Shown here piece after piece: positions 1-7,472 of a DNA stretch of 64,000 nucleotides. Source of the stretch: Verrucomicrobiota bacterium (GTDB lineage Bacteria > Verrucomicrobiota > Verrucomicrobiia > Limisphaerales > JAEYXS01); the NCBI GenBank assembly GCA_023431185.1, contig JAEYXS010000110.1, forward strand, positions 1 to 64,000, in the 5' to 3' direction. A program made the translations under genes and the position numbers. Each line of letters opens with the position of its first letter. The stretch's first letter is position 1. Under the pieces are notes generated by a model, which saw nothing but the letters and a program-made list of their open reading frames with translations, did no database searches and was not told the origin of the DNA.

Positions 1-22
1 CTTCTAGTGAGTCGGTAATCCA

Positions 23-538
23 TTAACCCGCCCGGCGCAGCCACTTCACCATCTCATTGGCGAAGGCGGGGAGATCTTTCGGCGTGCGGCTGGAGATGAC
101 GTTGCCGTCCACCACGGCGGGCTCATCCACCCAGACGGCTCCGGCGTTGATGAGGTCATCCTTGATGCCCAGAGAGCCGGTGGCGCGTTTGCCTTTCAAG
201 ATCTTGGCTGAGATGGGGATCCAGCCGCCGTGGCAGATGAACGCCACCAGGTTGCCGCGTTCGTAGAAGTCCTTCACGATGGCCAGCACCTTAGGGTCGC
301 GGCGCAGCTTATCCGGCATGAAGCCGCCGGGGATCAGGAGGCCGCAGTAATCCATCGTGCGCACCCGGTTGATCTCCACCTCGGCCTCAGCAGGGTAGCC
401 GTGCTTGCCCTTGTAGGTCTTCAGCTCGTAGCCGGCCAAGGTGGTCTCGAAGCCGGCTTCTTCCAACCGCAGCTTGGGATACCACAGTTCTAGGTCCTCG
501 TAGATGTCGTCTACCAATGCCAGCAGGTTCTTTTGCAT
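23..538 (-). CDS. DJ-1/PfpI family protein (class I glutamine amidotransferase fold)
   Basis: The 171-residue product has the DJ-1/PfpI fold pattern: an N-terminal LLALVDD strand, a GLLIPGG segment near residue 70 and the nucleophile elbow AFICHGGW with Cys102-His103. Family members act as cytoplasmic proteases, deglycases or stress chaperones; the substrate here cannot be told. The frame stays open upstream to 715, but that extension runs through a palindromic repeat and has no family character, so the ATG at 538 is chosen; it gives the usual family length. The gene is divergent from the helicase at 858. The first 22 bases of the window hold no recognisable feature. Confidence 0.88.
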   Translation of the reverse strand: MQKNLLALVDDIYEDLELWYPKLRLEEAGFETTLAGYELKTYKGKHGYPAEAEVEINRVRTMDYCGLLIPGGFMPDKLRRDPKVLAIVKDFYERGNLVAFICHGGWIPISAKILKGKRATGSLGIKDDLINAGAVWVDEPAVVDGNVISSRTPKDLPAFANEMVKWLRRAG

Positions 539-633
539 AAGCGAGAATGTCAGCAAAAAGAGTGCCCTAATAAGATTTGAAAGGGAAGGGAAACCAACAT
601 TTCCCAGCCACGCGACTAGGTCATTATCGTACC

Positions 634-806
634 CGGCGACAGTCGCCGATGGAGCGCGGGACTGTGTCCCGCAGGAACGGCCTTCAGCACCTAGCAGAAT
701 CAAATGTCTCAACAATCCCAGCCAGGAAACATTCTTTTCCTCGCTCCAGACATTTTATCCGTCACTTTGGCTTCTCCCCGTCCTGCGTGACACAGTCCCG
801 CGCTCC
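634..806. repeat. Inverted pair of REP-like palindromes between divergent genes
   Basis: Bases 651-676 and 781-806 are inverted copies matching at 25 of 26 positions. Each is itself a hairpin with a 7-bp stem and 3-nt loop: GCGGGAC-tgt-GTCCCGC at 656-672, and GCGTGAC-aca-GTCCCGC with one mismatch at 785-801. A third small hairpin, CGGCGA-cag-TCGCCG, lies at 634-648. The outer GGAGCGC leader also appears on the minus strand beside the hairpin at 5688-5704. This arrangement is typical of REP/BIME elements. It fills most of the 319-base gap between the DJ-1/PfpI and helicase genes, where nothing else was recognised. Confidence 0.75.
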
Positions 807-857
807 AAGAGCATCGTAGAATTGCTAATCGCGCCTGACCTGTGCCACCTTGCCCTC

Positions 858-2885
858 ATGTCGCGTGAGTATGTGCTGAAGAATTCGTTCCGGCCGCCGG
901 TCAATCTGCAGATTGACTACGCGGCGGAATTGAATGAGCAGCAATACGCGGCGGTCACGGCTCCACCAGGACCGGCACTGGTCATCGCGGGGGCGGGTTC
1001 CGGCAAGACGCGCACGTTGACGTATCGGGTCGCGTTTCTTTTGGAGCAAGGCATCCCGGCAGATCGGATTCTCTTGCTGACGTTCACGAACAAGGCTTCC
1101 AAAGAGATGATGCGGCGGGTGAATGATCTGCTGGGCGCGGAACTCAGCTCACTTTGGGGCGGCACGTTTCATTCGGTCGGGCATCGCATCTTGCGGCGGA
1201 ATGCGGAGAAGATCGGTTACCGCAAGGATTTCACGATCATGGATGCGGAGGATGCCAAGGACCTCATCGGCACCGTCCTCGGCGAGTCGGACATCGATGT
1301 GAAAGAGACGCGGTTCCCGAAGGCGGACAATCTCGGCGCCATGTTCTCCATGGCGGTGAACACGCGGAAGAGCATCGGGGAGACGCTGAGCCAGCATTAC
1401 GATCATTTCAGCCATCTCGCACCGCTCATCGCCGGATTGCAGGTGAAGTATCAGGAGCGCAAGCGCGCGGCGAACATGATGGATTACGATGATCTGCTCG
1501 TGCTGTGGCTGAAGCTGCTGCAGGAGCATGAGGATGTGCGCACGCATTACCAGCGCCAGTTCCAATTCGTGCTGGTGGACGAGTATCAGGACACGAATCT
1601 CATCCAGGGCGAGATCATCGATGCGCTCGCGGGACAGCATAATAACATCATGGCGGTGGGGGATGACTCGCAGAGCATCTACTCCTGGCGCGGCGCGAAT
1701 TTCCGCAACATCCTCGATTTCCCGAAGCGTTATCCGTGTGCGAAAGTCTATAAGATCGAGACGAACTACCGCAGCACGCCGGAGATCCTCCAGCTCGCGA
1801 ACGCGGCGATCAAGGCGAACACGGAGCAGTTCGAGAAGCAGCTCGAACCGGCGCGCAAATCCGGCATCAAACCGGTGCTGGCCGTTTGTGGTGATGCCAG
1901 CGAACAGGCGCGTTTCGTAGCTCAACGCGCGCTGGAACTCCGTGAGGAGGGCGTGAACCTCAGTGACATGTGCGTGCTGTATCGCTCGCATTTTCACGTG
2001 ATGGAATTGCAGATGGAGCTGACGCAGCGGAATATTCCCTACAGCATCACCAGCGGCATCCGCTTCTTCGAGCAGGCGCATATCAAGGACGTTTCCTGCT
2101 GGCTGCGATTGGTGGCGAATCCGCAGGATGAACTGGCGTTCAAGCGGCTGGTGCTGTTCCTGCCGGGCGTGGGCGGCAAAGGCGCGGACAAGCTCTGGCG
2201 CAATTTCCAGGCGAATTATCAGGCGCTGCTCCCCGGTGATAAACTCCCGCTGGCCACGGCCTTGCAACAGACTTCCAAGGACGTGCCGAAGAAGGGTGCG
2301 GTCGAATGGGCGCAGTTCACCGCCACGATCTCACAACTGGAGATCGAGCCGATCCGCGAACAGCCCTCGAACATGATCCGCTTGGTGTTGCAGGCGGGTT
2401 ATGAGGATTATCTGAAGCGCGAGTACGCGAACTACAAGCAGCGGCTGGAGGAGGTGGAGCAGTTCGCGACGTTCGCGTTGCAGTTCGAGAACACGACGGA
2501 TTTCCTCTCCCAACTCTCGCTCCTCACCAACGTGGAAGCCGAGAGCGCGAAGGCGGACGATAACGACGACGAAGACCGCCTGAAACTCTCGACGATCCAC
2601 CAGGCGAAGGGGCTAGAATTCGACGTAGTGTTCCTCATCATGCTCTGCGATGGGTTGTTCCCGAGCAACCGCTCACTGGACCGTCCGGAAGCGGAGGAGG
2701 AAGAGCGCCGACTGTTCTACGTGGCCGTGACGCGCGCGAAGAACGAGCTATACCTGAGCTACCCGCTCATCCGCATGGCGCAAGGCTACGGTGAAGCGAT
2801 GCAGCAACCGTCTCGGTTTTTAGGGGAATTGCCGAAGGAGTTGCGGGAGGAGTGGACGTTGAGGTCGTATAGCAGTTATTATTGA
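858..2885 (+). CDS. UvrD/Rep-type superfamily 1A DNA helicase
   Basis: ATP-dependent 3'-5' DNA helicase of the UvrD/PcrA/Rep group, acting in repair and replication restart. The 675-residue product shows the motifs in order: Q-motif (LNEQQYAAV), Walker A GAGSGKT near residue 45, TFTNKASKEM (Ia), VDEYQDTN near residue 239 (II), GDDSQSIYSWRGA (III), NYRSTPEIL (IV), STIHQAKGLEFDVVF (V) and LFYVAVTRAK (VI). The frame is open back to 504, but that part crosses the palindromic repeat; ATG 858 leads straight into the Q-motif and gives Rep-like length. A lipoprotein gene starts 2 bp after the stop. Whether it is the UvrD or Rep equivalent cannot be decided from sequence alone. Confidence 0.93.
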   Translation: MSREYVLKNSFRPPVNLQIDYAAELNEQQYAAVTAPPGPALVIAGAGSGKTRTLTYRVAFLLEQGIPADRILLLTFTNKASKEMMRRVNDLLGAELSSLWGGTFHSVGHRILRRNAEKIGYRKDFTIMDAEDAKDLIGTVLGESDIDVKETRFPKADNLGAMFSMAVNTRKSIGETLSQHYDHFSHLAPLIAGLQVKYQERKRAANMMDYDDLLVLWLKLLQEHEDVRTHYQRQFQFVLVDEYQDTNLIQGEIIDALAGQHNNIMAVGDDSQSIYSWRGANFRNILDFPKRYPCAKVYKIETNYRSTPEILQLANAAIKANTEQFEKQLEPARKSGIKPVLAVCGDASEQARFVAQRALELREEGVNLSDMCVLYRSHFHVMELQMELTQRNIPYSITSGIRFFEQAHIKDVSCWLRLVANPQDELAFKRLVLFLPGVGGKGADKLWRNFQANYQALLPGDKLPLATALQQTSKDVPKKGAVEWAQFTATISQLEIEPIREQPSNMIRLVLQAGYEDYLKREYANYKQRLEEVEQFATFALQFENTTDFLSQLSLLTNVEAESAKADDNDDEDRLKLSTIHQAKGLEFDVVFLIMLCDGLFPSNRSLDRPEAEEEERRLFYVAVTRAKNELYLSYPLIRMAQGYGEAMQQPSRFLGELPKELREEWTLRSYSSYY

Positions 2886-2887
2886 GC

Positions 2888-3352
2888 ATGGCCAAGCTGA
2901 CAAACAAGATTGTCTCCACGACATTTACAGCGCTTTTGCTGTCAGTCGTATGTTTGTTCAGCGGTTGCTCCACTTTCTCTGATTATTCCTACGCCAGCTA
3001 TCGGCAAGGGAAAGCTAATGCGCTACGTGACATCGAAGCTAACATACTCGCAGTTGAAACCTATGGGTTCGGCATGAATGGAGATGGCGGAAGAAGCCAG
3101 TTGCTCAGGGAGCGCTACAATATTGAGACACGCATTGTAGCCGGGTGCATTGTTAATGAGAAAATAGTGGGTCACGCCAAAGGGTATAACGAAATCTCTC
3201 GTGCGGAGATTGAGCGGCGTTTCGGTAAAGACATTTGGGATAAGGTCCGGCAAGAGATACTATTGCAACGTGAAAAGCAGCAGGCCGGCCAAGTTTCTGC
3301 CGCTGGCAAAACAGAACAGGGTTCCGCACCACGAAGTGATGCCAGAAAGTAG
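2888..3352 (+). CDS. Small predicted lipoprotein of unknown function
   Basis: The 154-residue product starts with a basic n-region, a hydrophobic stretch and the lipobox LFSGC (Cys near residue 27), so it should be a lipid-anchored envelope protein. The mature part is charged, with an alanine- and glutamate-containing helical segment and a C-terminal low-complexity tail; no known domain was recognised. An in-frame TTG at 2882 is possible, but ATG 2888 begins just after the helicase stop and gives the better signal peptide. Base composition looks lower in GC than its neighbours, which may indicate acquisition or weak constraint. Confidence 0.65.
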   Translation: MAKLTNKIVSTTFTALLLSVVCLFSGCSTFSDYSYASYRQGKANALRDIEANILAVETYGFGMNGDGGRSQLLRERYNIETRIVAGCIVNEKIVGHAKGYNEISRAEIERRFGKDIWDKVRQEILLQREKQQAGQVSAAGKTEQGSAPRSDARK

Positions 3353-3545
3353 CCGGTGATCGCAACGCAGTGAAGACCACCGGAATGATTGCGACAGTCC
3401 CGCACCCAGAATGGGTGCCAGAGGTTTTATTGCAGGCATTCTGCGACCCTTTCAGGGTCGTGTCTCATACCAATGCCAACCGGGGGTATCGTCGTCCTGC
3501 GTCCTCCTCAACCCCCGGCTACTTTCTGGCAACCTTTCAGGTTGC
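3349..3545. repeat. Composite intergenic palindrome cluster
   Basis: Four perfect stem-loops are packed in about 150 bases: GCACCCA-gaa-TGGGTGC (3402-3418), CGACCCT-ttc-AGGGTCG (3444-3460), CCGGGGGT with ACCCCCGG (3480-3487 and 3511-3518) and GCAACCT-ttc-AGGTTGC (3529-3545). A weaker CCGGTG/CACCGG stem lies upstream, between about 3352 and 3381. Three of the hairpins share a 7-bp stem with 3-nt loop but differ in stem sequence. Open frames across the cluster (for example 3370-3636) show no protein character. This is a REP-like mosaic, not a CRISPR array. Confidence 0.7.
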
Positions 3546-3866
3546 GGGAAACTTGCCTCTAGGGCGAATGGCCAGGTTCGTGGTAATGACGCACCGTTCT
3601 TTTCGGGGAAAGCGAAGTAAGCCGGGCTTTAAGTGAAAATTAGCAAAGGCGCAGGTTATTGACGGCGGATTTTAGTTTTCAGATTTTGCTGTCGAATCCG
3701 CCGCTTAAGAGGGTTAACGATGTAGTTCCCTGTTTTGAAGGGTTCGAGCCAGACTGGAACTCGGCGTTCCGGGGCTAAAAACTCGTTGACGGTGGGGGGG
3801 CGGCCATTACCATGCCCGTTCGGTTTTTTGACAGACTGAAACTGAACTTGGAACCTAATTAAGATT
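3546..3866 (+). promoter_or_regulatory. Leader region of the GAPDH gene with two stem-loops
   Basis: No gene is seen in these 321 bases. A 9-bp stem, CGGCGGATT (3663-3671) with AATCCGCCG (3695-3703), encloses a 23-nt loop. A second small hairpin, GGAAC-tcggc-GTTCC, lies at 3756-3770. The promoter of the GAPDH gene must lie here or in the repeat just upstream, but no convincing -35/-10 pair was identified. Whether the stems act in transcription or mRNA stability is unknown. Confidence 0.3.
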
Positions 3867-4916
3867 ATGGCTGTAAAAGTTGCTATCAATGGCTTCGGAC
3901 GGATTGGCCGCTTGGTCTTCCGCGCGATGGTGGAACAGGGTCTCGTGGGCAAGGACGTGCAGGTCGTCGCCGTGGGCGATATCGTTCCCGCTGACAACCT
4001 CGCTTACCTCTTGAAGTATGATTCCACCCAAGGCCGCTTCAACGGCACGGTGGGTTCCAAGAAGTCTTCCGCTGACAAGGCGGAGGACGATGTGCTGATC
4101 GTGAACGGCCAGGAGATCTTTGTGGTGAGCGCGAAGACCCCGGCGGAGTTGCCTTGGAAGGCGCTCGGCGTGGACGTGGTGATCGAATCCACGGGTCTCT
4201 TCACGGAAGCCGAGAAGGCCAAGGGCCATATCGTGGCGGGCGCGAAGAAGGTCATCATCTCCGCTCCGGCGAAGGGTGAAGACATCACGGTCGTCATGGG
4301 TGTGAACCATGAGAAGTATGATGCCGCGAAGCATCACATCATCTCGAACGCGAGCTGCACGACGAACTGCCTGGCACCGCTGGTGCACGTGCTCCTGAAG
4401 GAAGGTTTCGGCATCGAAGAAGGTCTGATGACCACGGTGCACGCCTACACCGCGACGCAGAAGACGGTGGACGGCCCGAGCAAGAAGGACTGGAAGGGTG
4501 GCCGTACGGCAGCCCAGAACGTCATCCCGAGCACGACGGGCGCCGCGAAGGCTGTGTCGCTCGTTTGCCCGGAAGTGAAGGGTAAGCTGACGGGTGTGGC
4601 CTTCCGCGTGCCGGTGCCGACGGTGTCTGTCGTGGACATGACCTTCAAGACGGTGAAGGAGACCAGCTATGCTGAGATCTGCGCCGCGATGAAGAAGGCG
4701 AGCGAGACTTACCTGAAGGGCGTGCTGGACTACACCACGGACGAAGTGGTGAGCAGCGACTTCATCCATCACACGGCTTCGTCGATCTTCGACGCGGGTT
4801 CCGGTGTGGAATTGAACAGCCGCTTCTTCAAGCTGGTGAGCTGGTACGATAACGAATGGGGTTACAGCAACCGCGTGGGCGATCTGCTGAAGTACATGAT
4901 CGCGAAGGGTCTGTAA
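3867..4916 (+). CDS. gap: Type I glyceraldehyde-3-phosphate dehydrogenase
   Basis: Cytoplasmic glycolytic enzyme that oxidises glyceraldehyde 3-phosphate to 1,3-bisphosphoglycerate with NAD(P). The 349-residue protein starts with the nucleotide-binding motif INGFGRIGR and carries the active-site signature SNASCTTNCLAP, with the catalytic Cys near residue 163. SWYDNEWGYSNR near the C-terminus is also characteristic. The length is slightly above the usual 330-340. The gene stands alone, without pgk or tpi beside it, and is followed by a strong terminator-like hairpin at 4940-4971. Confidence 0.97.
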   Translation: MAVKVAINGFGRIGRLVFRAMVEQGLVGKDVQVVAVGDIVPADNLAYLLKYDSTQGRFNGTVGSKKSSADKAEDDVLIVNGQEIFVVSAKTPAELPWKALGVDVVIESTGLFTEAEKAKGHIVAGAKKVIISAPAKGEDITVVMGVNHEKYDAAKHHIISNASCTTNCLAPLVHVLLKEGFGIEEGLMTTVHAYTATQKTVDGPSKKDWKGGRTAAQNVIPSTTGAAKAVSLVCPEVKGKLTGVAFRVPVPTVSVVDMTFKTVKETSYAEICAAMKKASETYLKGVLDYTTDEVVSSDFIHHTASSIFDAGSGVELNSRFFKLVSWYDNEWGYSNRVGDLLKYMIAKGL

Positions 4917-4939
4917 TTCGGAATCGCAGCAAAGTTTGG

Positions 4940-4971
4940 ACGGCGGCTTGGATGACCAGGCCGCCGTTTTT
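4940..4971 (+). terminator. Rho-independent terminator after GAPDH
   Basis: The stem ACGGCGGC (4940-4947) pairs with GCCGCCGT (4960-4967). It is extended by four further pairs, one of them a G-T wobble, around an ATGA loop, and runs directly into five T residues. It lies 24 bases after the GAPDH stop codon. Confidence 0.88.
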
Positions 4972-4986
4972 GCTTTTGCCTTTTCC

Positions 4987-5160
4987 AGTAGAGCGAGAGT
5001 CCTCTCGAGCCCTTGCTAAACCTCAAGACATAGGAGTGAAGGGGCGGGTGCTCAGGCAAGACGGTGAACGTCCGAAAGCTCTTTTTATTGCCGGATTACC
5101 TCGATGGACTGACAAAGGCCTCAAGGTCTGGTTTGGGGTCGAGAGGACTCTCGCCCTACC
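4987..5160. repeat. MITE-like palindromic element, copy 1
   Basis: About 174 bp bounded by inverted ends: GTAGAGCGAGAGTCCTCTCG on the left and the complement of GGTAGGGCGAGAGTCCTCTC on the right. Each end folds into a small hairpin with CGAGAG/CTCTCG pairing. The GGTAGGG-stem-TCCTC-stem layout is shared with the elements at 7292-7471 and 33625-33811, although stem bases and interior differ. No open frame of protein character is present, so any movement would need help in trans. The rest of the 4917-5276 gap holds only the GAPDH terminator and the leader of the next gene. Confidence 0.7.
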
Positions 5161-5276
5161 ATGCGGTGATCACCCCTTTGAACAAACCTTGCCGCTGACC
5201 CGTCCAATTAACCGTTAGACACGGGTCAATAACGCGGCTAGATTCCAGATAACTGAAACCTTAACTGATTAAGAAT

Positions 5277-5537
5277 ATGCGCAAGTTGCTCGCTCTGTTG
5301 GTATTGGTCGGTGGTGTGGCCCTCGTCCAGGCGGATGAAGTGAAGCTGAAAGTCGAAGGCATGGTCTGTGAAGAAGGCTGCGTGAAGTCCGTGGATAAGG
5401 CTCTCGGCAAGCTACCCGGCGTCACCAAGAAGGAAGTTAAGATCGGCACGGCCGATGTCACGTTCGACGCGTCCAAGACATCCAAGAAGGACATCATCGC
5501 CGCGATCGAGAAGGCCGGTTACACCGTCGCCAAGTAA
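5277..5537 (+). CDS. Secreted heavy-metal-associated (HMA) domain protein
   Basis: The 86-residue protein has an N-terminal signal peptide (about residues 1-19, ending LVQA) and one ferredoxin-like HMA domain. The metal-binding loop GMVCEEGC has Cys31 and Cys35, that is C-x3-C where MerP and copper chaperones have C-x2-C. HMA proteins bind soft metals such as Cu, Zn or Hg; the periplasm is the likely location. The gene is monocistronic, with a stem-loop terminator at 5563-5598. No P-type ATPase or other metal transporter lies nearby, so the metal is unknown. Confidence 0.85.
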   Translation: MRKLLALLVLVGGVALVQADEVKLKVEGMVCEEGCVKSVDKALGKLPGVTKKEVKIGTADVTFDASKTSKKDIIAAIEKAGYTVAK

Positions 5538-5562
5538 GTTGGTACGAAAGTATATTTTCGAC

Positions 5563-5598
5563 ATCGGCCACTTGGAAACGAGTGGCCGATTTGCATTT
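5563..5598 (+). terminator. Rho-independent terminator after the HMA gene
   Basis: A perfect 10-bp stem, ATCGGCCACT (5563-5572) with AGTGGCCGAT (5581-5590), encloses an 8-nt loop and is followed by a T-rich tract (TTGCATTTT). It lies 25 bases after the stop codon. Confidence 0.8.
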
Positions 5599-5684
5599 TA
5601 CAGGGGGCTGGTCTGTGACCCGCAGCAGGGTCCACATGCGAGGGTGGCGCAAATGTATTTCACACCTTTTGGTTGGTGAAAGTT

Positions 5685-5711
5685 GCTGCGACTCGGAGAG
5701 TCGCGCTCCGT
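5685..5711. repeat. Single REP-like hairpin
   Basis: GCGACTC-gga-GAGTCGC at 5688-5704 is a perfect 7-bp stem with a 3-nt loop. On the minus strand it is led by GGAGCGC, the same leader as the inverted pair at 651-806. It sits about 55 bases upstream of the rsmD start and might affect its mRNA, but is more simply a solitary REP copy. Confidence 0.6.
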
Positions 5712-5760
5712 TGCGCAGCCTCCGCTCGACTCGCCTTCAATCTCCCGCTTTAATCCCTGC

Positions 5761-6357
5761 ATGCGCATCATTAGCGGCACGGCCGCGAATGTCATCCTGA
5801 AGGTCCCGAAAGGTTACGATGTCCGGCCCACGCCGGACCTCGTGCGACAGGCGATCTTCAACAGCCTGGGGGATCGTGTGGTCGGTGCGCGGGTGTTGGA
5901 ACTCTTCGGCGGCACGGGAGCCTTGAGCCTCGAATGCCTCAGCCGAGGCGCGGCCAGCGCGGTGTGCATCGAACTGGCACCGCGTCATGCGCGGATGATC
6001 CGGGAGAACCTGGAAGCGACGGGCATCCCGCCGAACGTCTATGATTTGCGGGTGCAGGATGTGCTAGTCGCCATCCCGCAACTGGCGCAAGCGGGCGCGA
6101 AGTTCGATCTCATCATGGCCGACCCGCCCTTCGGCGAAAAGAACGTCGGTCGTCGCTCCACCTCCTTCTCGCAAAAACTCCTCGATCATGAGCTGTTGCC
6201 CAGCTTGCTGGCCGATGATGGCATGTTCGTGCTCGGCCATACCAAGATCGACAGCGTGACCGTGACGGACATGTGGAAGGAAAAGAAGCTGATGAAACAC
6301 GGGGATTCGCAGATGCTCTTTCTGCTGAAGAAAACTCCCACACCACCTGCTGCATGA
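5761..6357 (+). CDS. rsmD: 16S rRNA (guanine(966)-N2)-methyltransferase RsmD
   Basis: SAM-dependent methyltransferase that modifies G966 of 16S rRNA during 30S assembly. The 198-residue product opens with MRIISGTA, typical of RsmD, followed by RPTPDLVRQAIFNSL, the SAM-binding motif VLELFGGTGALSLECL near residue 45 and the catalytic DPPF motif at residues 121-124. The frame is open upstream to 5683, but the ATG at 5761 matches the family start. The stop overlaps the start of the next gene (ATGA), indicating translational coupling. Confidence 0.93.
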   Translation: MRIISGTAANVILKVPKGYDVRPTPDLVRQAIFNSLGDRVVGARVLELFGGTGALSLECLSRGAASAVCIELAPRHARMIRENLEATGIPPNVYDLRVQDVLVAIPQLAQAGAKFDLIMADPPFGEKNVGRRSTSFSQKLLDHELLPSLLADDGMFVLGHTKIDSVTVTDMWKEKKLMKHGDSQMLFLLKKTPTPPAA

Positions 6358-7283
6358 AAACCACGCGTTCCCTCCTCGTCGGTGTTCTGCTAACCTTCCT
6401 CTGCATGTCCACGAATCTCGCCCACGCCCTCGAACTGCCGCATTCACCTGAGTCGCAGCGCGTCCTTGATGGCGTGGTGCGTGATACATTGAAACAGTTC
6501 GAGAGCAAGGGGCTGAAGGCGGAACAACTGGCGGTGACGGTGGTGGATCTGAAGGACACGAACAAACTGGCGCGCGCCAGTTATCGCGGGGATTTGCGCA
6601 TCTATCCAGCCAGTGTGGTGAAGATGTTCTATATGCTGGCCGCGCATCAGTGGATGGAGGAGGGCAAGCTGCAGGACACCGAAGAACTGCGCCGCGCGAT
6701 GAAGGACATGATCGTGGAGTCGGGCAATGAGCCAACGCATTACATCGTGGATTTGCTCACCGACACGACGAGCGGACCTGAGCTCTCGAATGAGGAATTG
6801 GAAAAATGGCAGGAGAAACGGAATGCGGTGAACCGTTATCTCGTGGCGCAAGGTTACCAGAACATCAACGTGAACCGAAAGCCGTGGGGCGATGGCCCAT
6901 ATGGTCGCGAGACGCAGTCCATCAAAGTGAGCGCCCCGAATCACCGCAACTGGCTGACCACCGATGCGACCGCGCGACTCATGGCCGAAATCTCAATGGG
7001 CAAGGCGGTGACGCCTAAGCGCAGTGCAGAGATGCGTGAGTTGTTGAGCCGCGATCCGAAATCGAAAACGGACCGACAAGCAGCGTTCACCGGAGTGGCG
7101 CTGCCCGAAGGCGCGAAGCTGTGGTCCAAGGCGGGCTGGACGAGCCAGACGCGGCATGATGCGTGTTATGTGGAATTACCAGATGGCCGGAAATTCGTGC
7201 TGGTGGTGTTCACTGAGAGCCATGCGAACAATACGGAGATCATTCCGGCGGTGGCGAAGCTGTGGCTGGAGCGGGCGAAGTGA
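6354..7283 (+). CDS. Secreted class A beta-lactamase-like serine hydrolase
   Basis: The 309-residue protein has a signal peptide (to about residue 25) and a penicillin-binding/beta-lactamase fold. The nucleophile motif SVVK is at 87-90, an SGN motif (SDN equivalent) at 123-125 and a KAGWT motif (KTG-like) near the C-terminus. Such proteins are beta-lactamases or peptidoglycan-related hydrolases; the variant third motif makes true beta-lactamase activity uncertain. The start overlaps the rsmD stop as ATGA. Relative to canonical class A enzymes there is extra sequence between the second and third motifs. Confidence 0.82.
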   Translation: MKTTRSLLVGVLLTFLCMSTNLAHALELPHSPESQRVLDGVVRDTLKQFESKGLKAEQLAVTVVDLKDTNKLARASYRGDLRIYPASVVKMFYMLAAHQWMEEGKLQDTEELRRAMKDMIVESGNEPTHYIVDLLTDTTSGPELSNEELEKWQEKRNAVNRYLVAQGYQNINVNRKPWGDGPYGRETQSIKVSAPNHRNWLTTDATARLMAEISMGKAVTPKRSAEMRELLSRDPKSKTDRQAAFTGVALPEGAKLWSKAGWTSQTRHDACYVELPDGRKFVLVVFTESHANNTEIIPAVAKLWLERAK

Positions 7284-7291
7284 TTGAGTTT

Positions 7292-7471
7292 GGTAGGTTC
7301 CGCTGTCCTCAGCGGACCGCCGTCGGAGCCAGGACATCCGATAATTTGTGATCGTGTGACTTCTGAAGATACGGGTGTTTCTTTTTTAGAAACGTTGGTC
7401 ATCACTGCGTCTTTGGTGAATCAATAATCGCGGGCTTCGGCGGCGGCCGGCTGATGACAGCCAGCCCTACC
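7292..7471. repeat. MITE-like palindromic element, copy 2
   Basis: This 180-bp element has imperfect inverted ends of about 39 bp: GGTAGGTTCCGCTG on the left, and on the right the complement of GGTAGGGCTGGCTG. The left end folds as CCGCTG-tcct-CAGCGG (7300-7315) and the right as GGCTG-atga-CAGCC (7449-7462). The interior partly aligns with that of the copy at 33625-33811. The element exactly fills the gap between the serine hydrolase stop and the convergent cyclase stop, so it may also act as a transcription barrier. Confidence 0.8.
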
Positions 7472-7472
7472 A

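Noticed and set aside
1149..2267. A 372-codon minus-strand open frame within the helicase gene
   Set aside because: The plus strand carries all helicase motifs; the antisense frame is compositionally biased and has none.
3402..3545. Regularly spaced hairpins considered as a CRISPR array
   Set aside because: Stem sequences differ from unit to unit and spacing varies; there is no identical repeat and no cas gene.
3370..3636. Two overlapping plus-strand frames of 69 and 88 codons after the lipoprotein gene
   Set aside because: They are made of the palindrome cluster and have no ribosome binding site or protein-like pattern.
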